Virus record (IMG/VR): IMGVR_UViG_3300042356_001663
Span: 1 to 41,197 of that record
Source: a virus
Reading direction: 5' to 3' (one strand)
Length of the DNA: 41,197 nucleotides
Of this stretch, positions 23,034-30,396 are shown in pieces. Below the pieces are notes generated by a model. It was not told the DNA's origin and did not search any database. It worked only from the letters and a program-made list of their open reading frames with translations. Made by a program: the position numbers and the translations under genes. Numbering within the stretch: position 1 is the first letter of the stretch; the number at the start of each line of letters is the position of its first letter.

Positions 23034-24464
23034 TTACTTATTTCCACCAGTGAACTTGTCTAAGATAGACAGTATACCAACTCCTTCTGCAGTTTGTTTC
23101 AAACTCTCAATCAAACCATTGACTTGAGAACCACCTTTGGATGTAAAAAGGTCTGAGAATTTACCCATGCCAGATTGTACATCACCAGCATTAACAAGCA
23201 ACTTCAACTCTGCTTTTGATAATGCTTCTGCTATTGATTTGGCTTGAGCAACTCCAACAACCTCACTTACTTCAACCTCTCTTACTTTAATCAGGTAGTT
23301 TTGGTAAGATTGATTTTCACCAATCTCTTTAGCCAACTCTGTTTGAGCTGTAACGTTTGCCAATTCCATCAACTTCTTAGATTCTGCTTCTGCACTACCT
23401 TTTGATTTGATTACATCTGCTTCTGCAGTACCAATCACTCTAACACCCTCTGCTTCCTTCTGATTTGCTTCTAATTCAGCTGTTGCTTGCGTCACGGTAG
23501 TGATTTTCTCTGCTTCTGCTCTCAACTCTGCTTTGCGTTTTTGTTTTTCTGATTCAATAATCTCTTTCTCTTTTTGAATTTCAGCTGTTTTGATTTCGCT
23601 GATTTTTAAAACTTCCATTTCTTGCTCTGTGGTAGATTTTTTGGCTCTCGCAATTTCTGACAAAGACTCTTGTTCAGCAATACCTGAATTCTTCAATGAA
23701 TCTGCTTGGGCAATCCCAATGGCTTGTTTTGACCTCGCTTGCGCTTCTCCTGATTCTCTTTCGGTTTCAGCCTTAGTAAGTGAAATTTCCTTCAATGCTT
23801 CAAGTTCAGCTTGTTGAGCTACTTTCTTATTCTTAGCAACTTCAATTCTTGATTCAGCATCGATTTCTGATATTCGTTTCGCCATAATGTTCTCAATAAC
23901 TTTTGAGCCTTCAGCGTCACGAACATCCATTAATTCAAGATTCTTAACAGCTATAACACCCCAATTAGCTAAATCGCCATTGACACTGTCGGTGAATCTT
24001 TGACCAAAGATGCTTCTGTCTTCCATAATCGAATCAAGTTTGTATTGAGCCAAGATTGACCTGATTGAACCTCTGACAACATCTGTAAGTTGTGATTTGA
24101 GTTCTTCAAATGAATTAACCTTTTCAGCTGCTTTGTTTGTATCAGATATTTGAAAGAATGCTTTGACTGATACAATGAATGGTACACGGTCTTTGTCGTA
24201 TGCTTCGTACTTCTCTAATGTGATGTCGAAGTTGGATACTGGCAAACTCCTTACAGCTACACCAATTTTCGGCAACCAAAATGGGAATTCATAGTAAACG
24301 TTTGATGTTTTACCAACCCCATAGGAAACAGTCTTGCTTCCTCTCTGGACGATGTGAACCAGATTTGTTGGTACGATTCGTCTCAAAGAGAAGACATAAA
24401 ATACTAAAGCCAATACAATCAAGATTGGTAGGACGATGATTAGAATTTGAACTAAATTTTGCAT
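23034..24464 (-). CDS. Flotillin/SPFH (band 7) domain protein
   Basis: 476 aa. One N-terminal membrane segment (about 5-27, ILIIVLPILIVLALVFYVF) is followed by an SPFH domain (about 30-195, including YYEFPFWLPKIGVAVRSLPV and LKSQLTDVVRGSIRSILAQY) and a long Ala/Glu/Lys coiled coil (about 195-420) with the flotillin-type EAEGVRVIGTAEADVI, then a Gly-rich tail. Flotillins form membrane microdomain scaffolds. In a phage it could organise the host membrane during infection or protect it. It lies between the modification genes and virion genes, with its own terminator-like hairpin downstream. Confidence 0.85.
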   Translation of the reverse strand: MQNLVQILIIVLPILIVLALVFYVFSLRRIVPTNLVHIVQRGSKTVSYGVGKTSNVYYEFPFWLPKIGVAVRSLPVSNFDITLEKYEAYDKDRVPFIVSVKAFFQISDTNKAAEKVNSFEELKSQLTDVVRGSIRSILAQYKLDSIMEDRSIFGQRFTDSVNGDLANWGVIAVKNLELMDVRDAEGSKVIENIMAKRISEIDAESRIEVAKNKKVAQQAELEALKEISLTKAETERESGEAQARSKQAIGIAQADSLKNSGIAEQESLSEIARAKKSTTEQEMEVLKISEIKTAEIQKEKEIIESEKQKRKAELRAEAEKITTVTQATAELEANQKEAEGVRVIGTAEADVIKSKGSAEAESKKLMELANVTAQTELAKEIGENQSYQNYLIKVREVEVSEVVGVAQAKSIAEALSKAELKLLVNAGDVQSGMGKFSDLFTSKGGSQVNGLIESLKQTAEGVGILSILDKFTGGNK

Positions 24465-24532
24465 GTTTGTTTGTGTTTTAAATTAAAGATTAAATTTTGT
24501 TTTGTTTGTTGAATTACGTTAACTTTGATTTG

Positions 24533-25492
24533 CTAAGATTTTTGTACATACTTCTGTCTTTTTTTACCAACACCATTTAACATCTTCCAATACTTGCCCA
24601 GTTCACAGTTCCACATCTCTACTGTGTGTAAATTCACATTAGAATTAGATTTTCCCATCTTAACTTCGTATCTACCTCTGCTGATATTCCAGCTAACGTA
24701 TTTAAAGTCTTCTGGTAAATATTCTGGAGCAATGTCTCTCAAGAGACTTAAACCTTCTTCTTGATTCTTCATTGAAGGGAATATGAGTCTTAACCCAAAG
24801 CTACATCCTGGACCAACATTAGTCCAACTGTTTCGGTTAAAATGCATCATTGGTTGTCCAGTGTATATCTCAACATCGCAAAAGTCTTGATAGTATTCAT
24901 GTATCAGAAATGAACCTACACCGAATATCTTCAATGTTGATAATACATTCTTCACATCACCCCTCGTGTTCTTGATTATATCGAACATAATATCAAGCCT
25001 CTTGTGATACACTCCTATTATGTTTTCAGCATAAGCAAGATATCTAGGTATGCCACCCCAAACATATGTGTTGATTTTGTAAGCATCATCATTCAAGGTT
25101 TTGAACCCAGATTGTTCGAGTTTGTGTAGTTTCGATACAAACTTGTTCAAGTTGAAATCTGAATAATCTGGATATCCACCTAATTCTTCAATAGTTTCAG
25201 GTTTGTTTATGACTCTGTGTATGAGTATCGAAAACAGTATTTGTTTCAACCTGTCTTCTTTCAAGTAGCAATTTTTGATTAAGAATTGACTACTTCTATC
25301 TAATTCACGATAAACGTTTGTGAATTTGTAATCTCTGAATAACTTATTGGTTGTCCAAGGTGCTGGTTTCTTGAGAAAGGTTTTATTGAACCAAACTTCT
25401 TGTCTATCATGCATTGTTGAGAAAAACAACTTCAGATTTTCTTCGTTTACGTCTTGTGACGTGTCTGGTAAAAGATGGTCGTAATTTGCCAT
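24533..25492 (-). CDS. 5-hmdU DNA kinase helical-domain / thymine-pyrophosphorylase family protein
   Basis: 319 aa. Residues 45-66 carry PWTTNKLFRDYKFTNVYREL followed by DR, the hallmark of the helical domain of 5-hydroxymethyl-dU DNA kinases (earlier described as an alpha-glutamyl/putrescinyl-thymine pyrophosphorylase clade). Further family features follow: LIHRVINKPETIEELGG, a KIFGVGSFLIHEYYQDF segment near 190 and WTNVGPGCSFGLRLIF near 225. The family acts on 5-hmdU in phage DNA on the way to hypermodified thymidines. A separate P-loop kinase is at 30393-31007, and the two may act together. The FkbM-like gene ends one base upstream, so they are co-transcribed. Confidence 0.8.
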   Translation of the reverse strand: MANYDHLLPDTSQDVNEENLKLFFSTMHDRQEVWFNKTFLKKPAPWTTNKLFRDYKFTNVYRELDRSSQFLIKNCYLKEDRLKQILFSILIHRVINKPETIEELGGYPDYSDFNLNKFVSKLHKLEQSGFKTLNDDAYKINTYVWGGIPRYLAYAENIIGVYHKRLDIMFDIIKNTRGDVKNVLSTLKIFGVGSFLIHEYYQDFCDVEIYTGQPMMHFNRNSWTNVGPGCSFGLRLIFPSMKNQEEGLSLLRDIAPEYLPEDFKYVSWNISRGRYEVKMGKSNSNVNLHTVEMWNCELGKYWKMLNGVGKKRQKYVQKS

Positions 25493-25493
25493 A

Positions 25494-26204
25494 TTATTTC
25501 AGATTTTTTGCTAAAACAAAACGGTCGAATGTGAAAGGATAGGTGTCATTATCAAAATTCCTATCAAGTCCTTTGATATAATGAACATCGTGATATTTAC
25601 TTCTTAACCAAGCCATTCTTCTTCTGAAGTTAGCCATGTTTCTGTCTTTCAACAAGTGATATTCCATAACCATCTTATTTGGTAGGGGTAAAATCTTCTT
25701 GTCGAACATTTCTAATTCACTGCCTTCTATGTCGATTTTAACACCATCGTACTTAGATGCATCTATATCTCCGACAAAGATGTTATCAAAATAGTTGTCT
25801 GATGGTTTAGTGTTCTTGAGAAGTGTGAAGCGGTATCTATCTGTTTGTTTTGAACCTGTGAAAAATGGTAATTTCTTTTCTTTAGAACAAGAAACTGCTG
25901 ATTGATGGTAAGTTAATTCTGGACAATTCAATTTTATCATTTCGTAGTTCTCCAAGAATGGTTCATAACCCTCTGCTGTTGCGCCATTCAACAAACAATA
26001 AACTCCAAATGCACCTATATTACCACCTAAATCCAACCAGTGTTCACCTTCTTCAACATCCATTCCAAACGTTTTGTGTCTGTAACAGTGATTTGTCACC
26101 ACTTCTTTTAAACAATTGTAATCAGTTGTTCCTTTACGGAAATAAATTTCTCTCTCAGTGTTCAAGTCGAACAACTCCAGTGAATCAACCACTTCTTTTT
26201 TCAT
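25494..26204 (-). CDS. FkbM-like SAM-dependent methyltransferase
   Basis: 236 aa. A class I methyltransferase core: motif I HWLDLGGNIGAFGVYCL (56-71), the acidic residue at the end of strand 2 (EGYEP, Glu81), and DGVKIDIEGSELEMFD (about 157-173), which is the FkbM signature. It ends one base before the kinase-family gene, within the hypermodification genes. It could methylate a modified base or an amino-acid adduct, or a small molecule or glycan as classic FkbM enzymes do. The substrate is unknown. It starts at an ATG after the terminator of the 84-aa gene. Confidence 0.75.
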   Translation of the reverse strand: MKKEVVDSLELFDLNTEREIYFRKGTTDYNCLKEVVTNHCYRHKTFGMDVEEGEHWLDLGGNIGAFGVYCLLNGATAEGYEPFLENYEMIKLNCPELTYHQSAVSCSKEKKLPFFTGSKQTDRYRFTLLKNTKPSDNYFDNIFVGDIDASKYDGVKIDIEGSELEMFDKKILPLPNKMVMEYHLLKDRNMANFRRRMAWLRSKYHDVHYIKGLDRNFDNDTYPFTFDRFVLAKNLK

Positions 26205-26237
26205 GATTTTGGTATTTGAATTTTAATTAAATAATTA

Positions 26238-26260
26238 AGGCAGGACTTAATGCCCTGCCT
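26238..26260 (-). terminator. Rho-independent terminator after the 84-aa gene
   Basis: On the minus strand AGGCAGG (26254-26260) pairs with CCTGCCT (26238-26244), 9-base loop, followed by TAATTATTTAATTAAAA. It ends the 84-aa transcript 31 bases beyond the stop. Confidence 0.7.
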
Positions 26261-26291
26261 CAATAAACTTTGATTTGTCGAACTACCCCTA

Positions 26292-26546
26292 TTAGGCTTT
26301 CTTAGCACGTTTTGCTTTCACGTGAGCAAGTGCGGTATCTTTTGACATGATAACAGAAATGTTGTTACCTTCAAAATCTTGACCTTTTGCAATCCAAGAA
26401 CCTTTCGGTGTTTCAGAAACAGTTGCGTTGAACATTTCAACTTTCTGTTTGTGTTTCATGCTGTAAGCCTCGATTGCTCCACTTGTAATAGCTGGTAATT
26501 TTGTTGTTGCTACTTTTTTAGTAGCTGGTTTTGCGGTTGTTGCCAT
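26292..26546 (-). CDS. Small basic protein, probably highly expressed
   Basis: 84 aa. The N-terminus TTAKPATKKVATTKLPA is Lys/Ala/Thr/Pro-rich like histone-H1-type tails, followed by a short folded part (KVEMFNATVSETPKGSW) and a basic C-terminus (HVKAKRAKKA). It is a single-gene unit with a CAGTTAT motif (26594-26600), a leader of six AAAAC repeats and a strong terminator, which suggests high expression. It may be a DNA-binding or virion-associated protein; no family was recognised. Confidence 0.6.
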   Translation of the reverse strand: MATTAKPATKKVATTKLPAITSGAIEAYSMKHKQKVEMFNATVSETPKGSWIAKGQDFEGNNISVIMSKDTALAHVKAKRAKKA

Positions 26547-26580
26547 GTTTTGTTTTGTTTTGTTTTGTTTTGTTTTGTTT
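26547..26580 (-). repeat. (AAAAC)6 pentanucleotide leader repeat
   Basis: Six perfect AAAAC units plus a partial one, read on the minus strand, end immediately before the ATG at 26546. Bacteroidota ribosomes favour A-rich leaders over Shine-Dalgarno sites, so it probably boosts translation. A 5-base repeat of this length could also vary in copy number. Confidence 0.8.
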
Positions 26581-26593
26581 AACAGTAACCTAG

Positions 26594-26600
26594 ATAACTG
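26594..26600 (-). promoter_or_regulatory. CAGTTAT motif upstream of the 84-aa gene
   Basis: CAGTTAT in context ACACAGTTATCTAGG, 47 bases before the ATG and upstream of the AAAAC repeat. It is the same motif seen before the portal and capsid genes. Confidence 0.4.
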
Positions 26601-26667
26601 TGTTAAAAAATATATTATGCTGAAAAATTATAATTTGCTGATATAGACAACAATAAAATTTATACAC

Positions 26668-27627
26668 TTACAGAGAGAGCATTATCTCTACAACATCACA
26701 TTTTGGTATCTTGCTATGATAATGGCTATTGTAGATGACTCCTGTGTCTTTGTATAATGATTTTTTATCCTTCTCTACCCCCTTTTTGTTCAAAAAAATA
26801 TTTTGGTCAAAATCAATAACACATTGTTCAAATAATTCTTTCCCTAGAGTGTGTTTCAATTCTATTAACTCGTCTATATCGTGATTTATGTAATACTTAC
26901 CAGATTTAAATTTGTACCACTTACAGAAGCATGTTTCAACCTCTCCTATATCAGCTTTCCAAGCATCAGCTAACTTGAATCCAAATTCGTTCCATATTTT
27001 GAAATAACTCTTGTCGTATTGTTCTTCAGTCCCAAATAGTGTTCTTAATCCACCTACTGGACCATCTGTGCTGTTTGGGTCTCTACCGTCTAATCCTAAA
27101 TCTGGTATTGCGAATTGATTATATCCAAGACTTTTTTCAAATATCTCTGCTAACTTAAAAGCAGCCCAAACACTGTGCTGTGGTATGTTTTGTACTGCCT
27201 GCTTGAAAGAATTGTTGTCTTGAAAATAAGTTTTACCTTCTACAAGTCTGATTGGATTCTTTCTAGTGTCAATACATTCAACAAACTCAGAAATATAATC
27301 GAACATTTTGATTTGCTCGTTGACGTTGCGTGCAGTTCCTCTCCTTTCGTGACCAAATCTTGTTAGATTTGAATTACTACCGTTTCCTTTTCTAAGATAT
27401 TCAAACAACTTAGAGTCCCAGTGTTTGGGAGTTGGCATATGTTCACACATCTTATAAGCTGTCTCAAGACTATAAAAAGCAACATAGCAAAAAGCAAACC
27501 ACTCAGGCTTAATCTCATTTTTTTCTCTTAGGAGATTTTTGATGAAAATGTAAGTTGGGTCGACATCACGTGAACCTATTAATGCTCTTGAGAAAATGTC
27601 AAAGTCTCTGTATATCCTATTGCTCAT
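26668..27627 (-). CDS. Amino acid:DNA transferase-like protein (thymidine hypermodification)
   Basis: 319 aa. Features shared with phage amino acid:DNA transferases: DFDIFSRALIGSRDVDPTYI at the N-terminus, PEWFAFCYVAFYSLETAYKM (41-60), GHERRGTARN (92-101), a middle VWAAFKLAEIF (153-163) and PDLGLDGRD. These enzymes displace pyrophosphate from activated 5-hydroxymethyl-dU in DNA and attach a free amino acid, often glycine. The start overlaps the previous gene by 11 bases. Other hypermodification genes lie within 4 kb on each side. The exact amino acid cannot be read from sequence. Confidence 0.7.
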   Translation of the reverse strand: MSNRIYRDFDIFSRALIGSRDVDPTYIFIKNLLREKNEIKPEWFAFCYVAFYSLETAYKMCEHMPTPKHWDSKLFEYLRKGNGSNSNLTRFGHERRGTARNVNEQIKMFDYISEFVECIDTRKNPIRLVEGKTYFQDNNSFKQAVQNIPQHSVWAAFKLAEIFEKSLGYNQFAIPDLGLDGRDPNSTDGPVGGLRTLFGTEEQYDKSYFKIWNEFGFKLADAWKADIGEVETCFCKWYKFKSGKYYINHDIDELIELKHTLGKELFEQCVIDFDQNIFLNKKGVEKDKKSLYKDTGVIYNSHYHSKIPKCDVVEIMLSL

Positions 27628-28126
27628 CGAAAAATAATTGATTGTTTTTCTTGCTCCAAAGTTCCAAAACTATTGGTGCGTAGTCTGAATCCCAGAATCT
27701 ACAAATCATTTTTTCTGTTGATTTGGATGAATACTTACCTTTCTTATCTTTCATTAGTTGTTTAAACCACACACTCTGGTCAGCGCCGTTGTAAAGGTCT
27801 GCTTCACAATTAACTCTGGAATTGGTTGTGGAGTAAATCTTGTATTCAACTCTTGTTTTACCACCATTTGTTTTCTTTACAACTTCATTGTCTCGCAGTT
27901 TTCTGTGATTCCCCAGCCACTCTGATGTGAATAAGTTGTCTTTTTCATTCAAAATTACTAGAATCTTGTTGGCCATTTCTTCTGTTTCACAACATAAAGT
28001 CAAGCAATCTCTGTATTTCTTAGGATTAACTACGTCCTCATAATAAACTGTCCTGAATCTTTGGATAATGTGATAAGGTGATTTAACATCAATTGGGTCG
28101 TGTACTAATTCAAAATGCGTTTTCAT
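27617..28126 (-). CDS. Hypothetical protein co-transcribed with the DNA transferase
   Basis: 169 aa from the ATG at 28126 (MKTHFELVHDP). A longer frame back to 28174 would need a TTG start lying inside a stable hairpin, so it is less likely. It contains YHIIQRFRTVYYEDVVNPKK, KTRVEYKIYSTTNSRVNCEA and a Trp/Lys-rich C-terminus. No family recognised. It overlaps the transferase gene by 11 bases, which suggests a joint role, perhaps as a partner in DNA modification. Confidence 0.6.
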   Translation of the reverse strand: MKTHFELVHDPIDVKSPYHIIQRFRTVYYEDVVNPKKYRDCLTLCCETEEMANKILVILNEKDNLFTSEWLGNHRKLRDNEVVKKTNGGKTRVEYKIYSTTNSRVNCEADLYNGADQSVWFKQLMKDKKGKYSSKSTEKMICRFWDSDYAPIVLELWSKKNNQLFFDEQ

Positions 28127-28159
28127 TGAATGCTGCAGATTAATTGTATGATTGAATAT

Positions 28160-28200
28160 GACAAGGCTATCCAAAATAGAATCTTGGACATTACCTTGTC
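28160..28200 (-). promoter_or_regulatory. Long hairpin upstream of the 169-aa gene
   Basis: A 7-bp outer stem (GACAAGG/CCTTGTC, 28160-28166 with 28194-28200) and a 5-bp inner stem (TCCAA/TTGGA) form an interrupted hairpin in the gap between two genes. It has no U-tract after it. It could be a weak terminator, an RNA processing site or a 5'-end stabiliser. Confidence 0.4.
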
Positions 28201-28216
28201 ACTTGAACTTTGATTA

Positions 28217-28678
28217 TTATTTAACATTTCTATCAACAGAATTTTTTATATAAGAGTATAGATACTCGCTTGACACTCTTATCGTCAGTTGATGAATTGC
28301 ATCCTTTAAAGTGGTGTTTTCTGAAGCAACCAAATCAGCATTTATGTAGAAATTCAATATTGAACCAGTGTCTGGACAGTGAATTAGAAATGAAAAATTT
28401 CCACCTTCAATTTTATAGAATTTACTTTTGAAAAATTTTCTTTTGAAGATATCATTCAAACAACTAATAACAGAATCAACAATGTATTCTTCGAGTAATA
28501 CAAGGTGTTTTAACACTCTCTTTTTGTAAGAATCATAATTCTCATTAATAGATGATGATTCTAGAATCTTAGAGTCATTGGTTAATTGATTTTTAACTGT
28601 ACAGTTGTAAAAACCATCTTGATGTTGTAGGAAAGACAATCTCTTTATGTTTGTTGTAAATTCTTCAATACTTTTCAT
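28217..28678 (-). CDS. Hypothetical protein
   Basis: 153 aa, soluble. The sequence contains LVLLEEYIVDSVISCLNDIF in the first half and a beta-rich middle (FYKIEGGNFSFLIHCPDTGS), ending SEYLYSYIKNSVDRNVK. No domain recognised. It lies between the modification genes (169-aa gene downstream, 75-aa gene upstream) with a 73-base gap before it. Its position suggests a middle-phase gene. Confidence 0.55.
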   Translation of the reverse strand: MKSIEEFTTNIKRLSFLQHQDGFYNCTVKNQLTNDSKILESSSINENYDSYKKRVLKHLVLLEEYIVDSVISCLNDIFKRKFFKSKFYKIEGGNFSFLIHCPDTGSILNFYINADLVASENTTLKDAIHQLTIRVSSEYLYSYIKNSVDRNVK

Positions 28679-28751
28679 TGTTATATAATTAATGTTTATA
28701 TTCTGAATGAGTTTTTACCGTAAAATGTATTATTTTTACCTGATATAGAGA

Positions 28752-28979
28752 TTAATATCTTTTACTATTGCCAAAATTCAACATCCCTTGATTTTCTTTA
28801 TACTCTCTTCTCAATTTAGCAAGTGATTCAAGAATCACTTTTTTAGAAGAACTACCCCACATTTTGGGGTTGCCTCTTGTTATACAATCTTCTTTTGCAG
28901 TTGTACCTTTGTGAATAATTCTACCATCTGCTGGTCTGTGTCTTTCTGTGATGATTCCATCACTAATTACTGTTGCCAT
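28752..28979 (-). CDS. Small basic hypothetical protein
   Basis: 75 aa from the ATG at 28979 (MATVISDGIITERHR). The frame stays open further upstream, but that would read through the terminator at 29034-29064, so the inner ATG is preferred. The sequence has ADGRIIHKGTTAKEDCITRG and KKVILESLAKLRREYKEN, a helical basic C-terminal half. No family recognised. It is the first gene after that terminator. Confidence 0.55.
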   Translation of the reverse strand: MATVISDGIITERHRPADGRIIHKGTTAKEDCITRGNPKMWGSSSKKVILESLAKLRREYKENQGMLNFGNSKRY

Positions 28980-29033
28980 ATTTTTGATTTGTTTAATACT
29001 AATAACCATGTAGATGAATTCCTTACTCATAAA

Positions 29034-29064
29034 ATTAAAAAAAGCCGTGTTTTTACACACGGCT
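29034..29064 (-). terminator. Rho-independent terminator after the FAD enzyme gene
   Basis: On the minus strand AGCCGTGT (29057-29064) pairs with ACACGGCT (29043-29050), 6-base loop, followed by TTTTTTTAATTTT. It ends the kinase/141-aa/FAD transcript 41 bases after the stop. Confidence 0.9.
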
Positions 29065-29104
29065 AATTCAGTAACAATCTCAATAAAAACTATGAACAAT
29101 AATG

Positions 29105-29974
29105 TTAACTTTGTTTGATAAAATTGTACAATTCTTGAGCTACATATCCACTCAATATGGTTGAGTTCTTAGCACCACCTGTGGCTGTATAGAGATTTCT
29201 GTCTCTTTTAACAACAAAATCATGATTTCCTTTCGGCAAATATGGTCTCATGCCTTCTTTGACACTTGTGATATGTTCCATCGCTGAAGACAATCCTATG
29301 AGGTCAATTGCGTGTTGAACAAGTCTATCCCCAGCCATCTTAACTCTCTTATCATTTGGCTTTGGATTTTTGACTGTAGAACCATCGCCGAATATGAATT
29401 TGTTTTCATCCAACTTCAACAAAACACTTTGTTTGTAAGGACTCCATGTTTTATACCTTGAAATGTCAATATTCATCTTGAAGTCCAAAGTTGCTCCCCA
29501 ATAAGAATCAATATCTATAGGTTTGTAGCCTGATTTCTCTAATAATATATCAGTATAAACACCAGCAGCTATGACAACTGCTTTGGTTGCTGTAATTTTG
29601 GTGCCATCTTGTAATGTCACAACATTGTTAGAAACTGAATCAACTTTGGCGTTCAAGAAATACTCTTTGTTTCTCTCATCAAGAATCTTAGAACAGTCAA
29701 TCTTGAACATCTTATCTTCAATATTTTTATCTTGATTGAAATAATCAATTGTTGTTATTCCGATCATCTTATCCAAGATAGGCAAACTAATGTTGACTTT
29801 ATCTGAAATTGATTTATTTATCCACCCTTCTTTCCAAACTCCAAACGAACATTTTGATGCTGCAAACACTTCATCAGAATCAATAAGCAAAACATCAGTG
29901 TTTTTACTTCTGAGAAATTTGCTGGTCATTGACCCAAACAATCCAGCACCTATGATTATTGCTTCTACTTTCAT
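29105..29974 (-). CDS. FAD-dependent amine oxidase/lyase-like enzyme (DAO fold)
   Basis: 289 aa. A classical dinucleotide-binding start, AIIIGAGLFGSMTSKFL (Gly9, Gly11, Gly14), the acidic LLIDSD at about 29-34, AVVIAAGVYTDILLE near 160 and a C-terminal YTATGGAKNSTILSG. The fold is that of D-amino-acid/glycine oxidases (usually about 370 aa), here shortened. Flavin-dependent lyases of this type convert amino-acid adducts on thymidine in phages with hypermodified DNA, and the neighbours here encode a kinase and an amino acid:DNA transferase, so that role is likely. The start overlaps the 141-aa gene (ATGA). Confidence 0.75.
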   Translation of the reverse strand: MKVEAIIIGAGLFGSMTSKFLRSKNTDVLLIDSDEVFAASKCSFGVWKEGWINKSISDKVNISLPILDKMIGITTIDYFNQDKNIEDKMFKIDCSKILDERNKEYFLNAKVDSVSNNVVTLQDGTKITATKAVVIAAGVYTDILLEKSGYKPIDIDSYWGATLDFKMNIDISRYKTWSPYKQSVLLKLDENKFIFGDGSTVKNPKPNDKRVKMAGDRLVQHAIDLIGLSSAMEHITSVKEGMRPYLPKGNHDFVVKRDRNLYTATGGAKNSTILSGYVAQELYNFIKQS

Positions 29975-30396
29975 TTGCTATTATTAATTTTTGTTTGTAA
30001 TTCTTCTAATTTCTTTAACATTGTTTTGTAAGACTTCAACCCACTCACCCCATCAAAAGGTTTGATAATTTGAAACGTTATAAAATCTTCAAATTCAAGT
30101 GGTTGTTCGTGTAATAAAACACCAGATGAATTTTCAATATCAACCCATTGTTTAATCAATTCTTGTTTTTGCTCCAAGGTTAATGTGTCTTTTATCTTCA
30201 AAACACTTGGCATCCCTTGAATTAAAACTGGTTCTGATGTTATGAACAACTTGTACTTACAATCTTTGGTATCAAAACTTCTCTTGATATAAAATACTAT
30301 TCTATCAAAATCTTGTTCATTGATTTTGTTATGGAGAGTTATGATGATAATAATTGGATAGCTTTTAAGCATCTTGTTTAATGTTCGTAATTTCAT
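29971..30396 (-). CDS. Hypothetical protein between kinase and FAD enzyme
   Basis: 141 aa. The N-terminal half is hydrophobic-strand rich (YPIIIIITLHNKINEQDFDR, FITSEPVLIQGMPSVLKIK), then a helical C-terminus (YKTMLKKLEELQTKINNSK). It has ATGA overlaps at both ends, with the P-loop kinase and with the FAD enzyme, so the three proteins are probably made in a fixed ratio. No known domain recognised. An accessory factor of the modification pathway is plausible. Confidence 0.6.
   Translation of the reverse strand: MKLRTLNKMLKSYPIIIIITLHNKINEQDFDRIVFYIKRSFDTKDCKYKLFITSEPVLIQGMPSVLKIKDTLTLEQKQELIKQWVDIENSSGVLLHEQPLEFEDFITFQIIKPFDGVSGLKSYKTMLKKLEELQTKINNSK

Noticed and set aside
29790-29987. Plus-strand 65-aa frame opposite the FAD enzyme start
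   Set aside because: It covers the complement of the conserved FAD-binding motif region, which is clearly coding on the minus strand.
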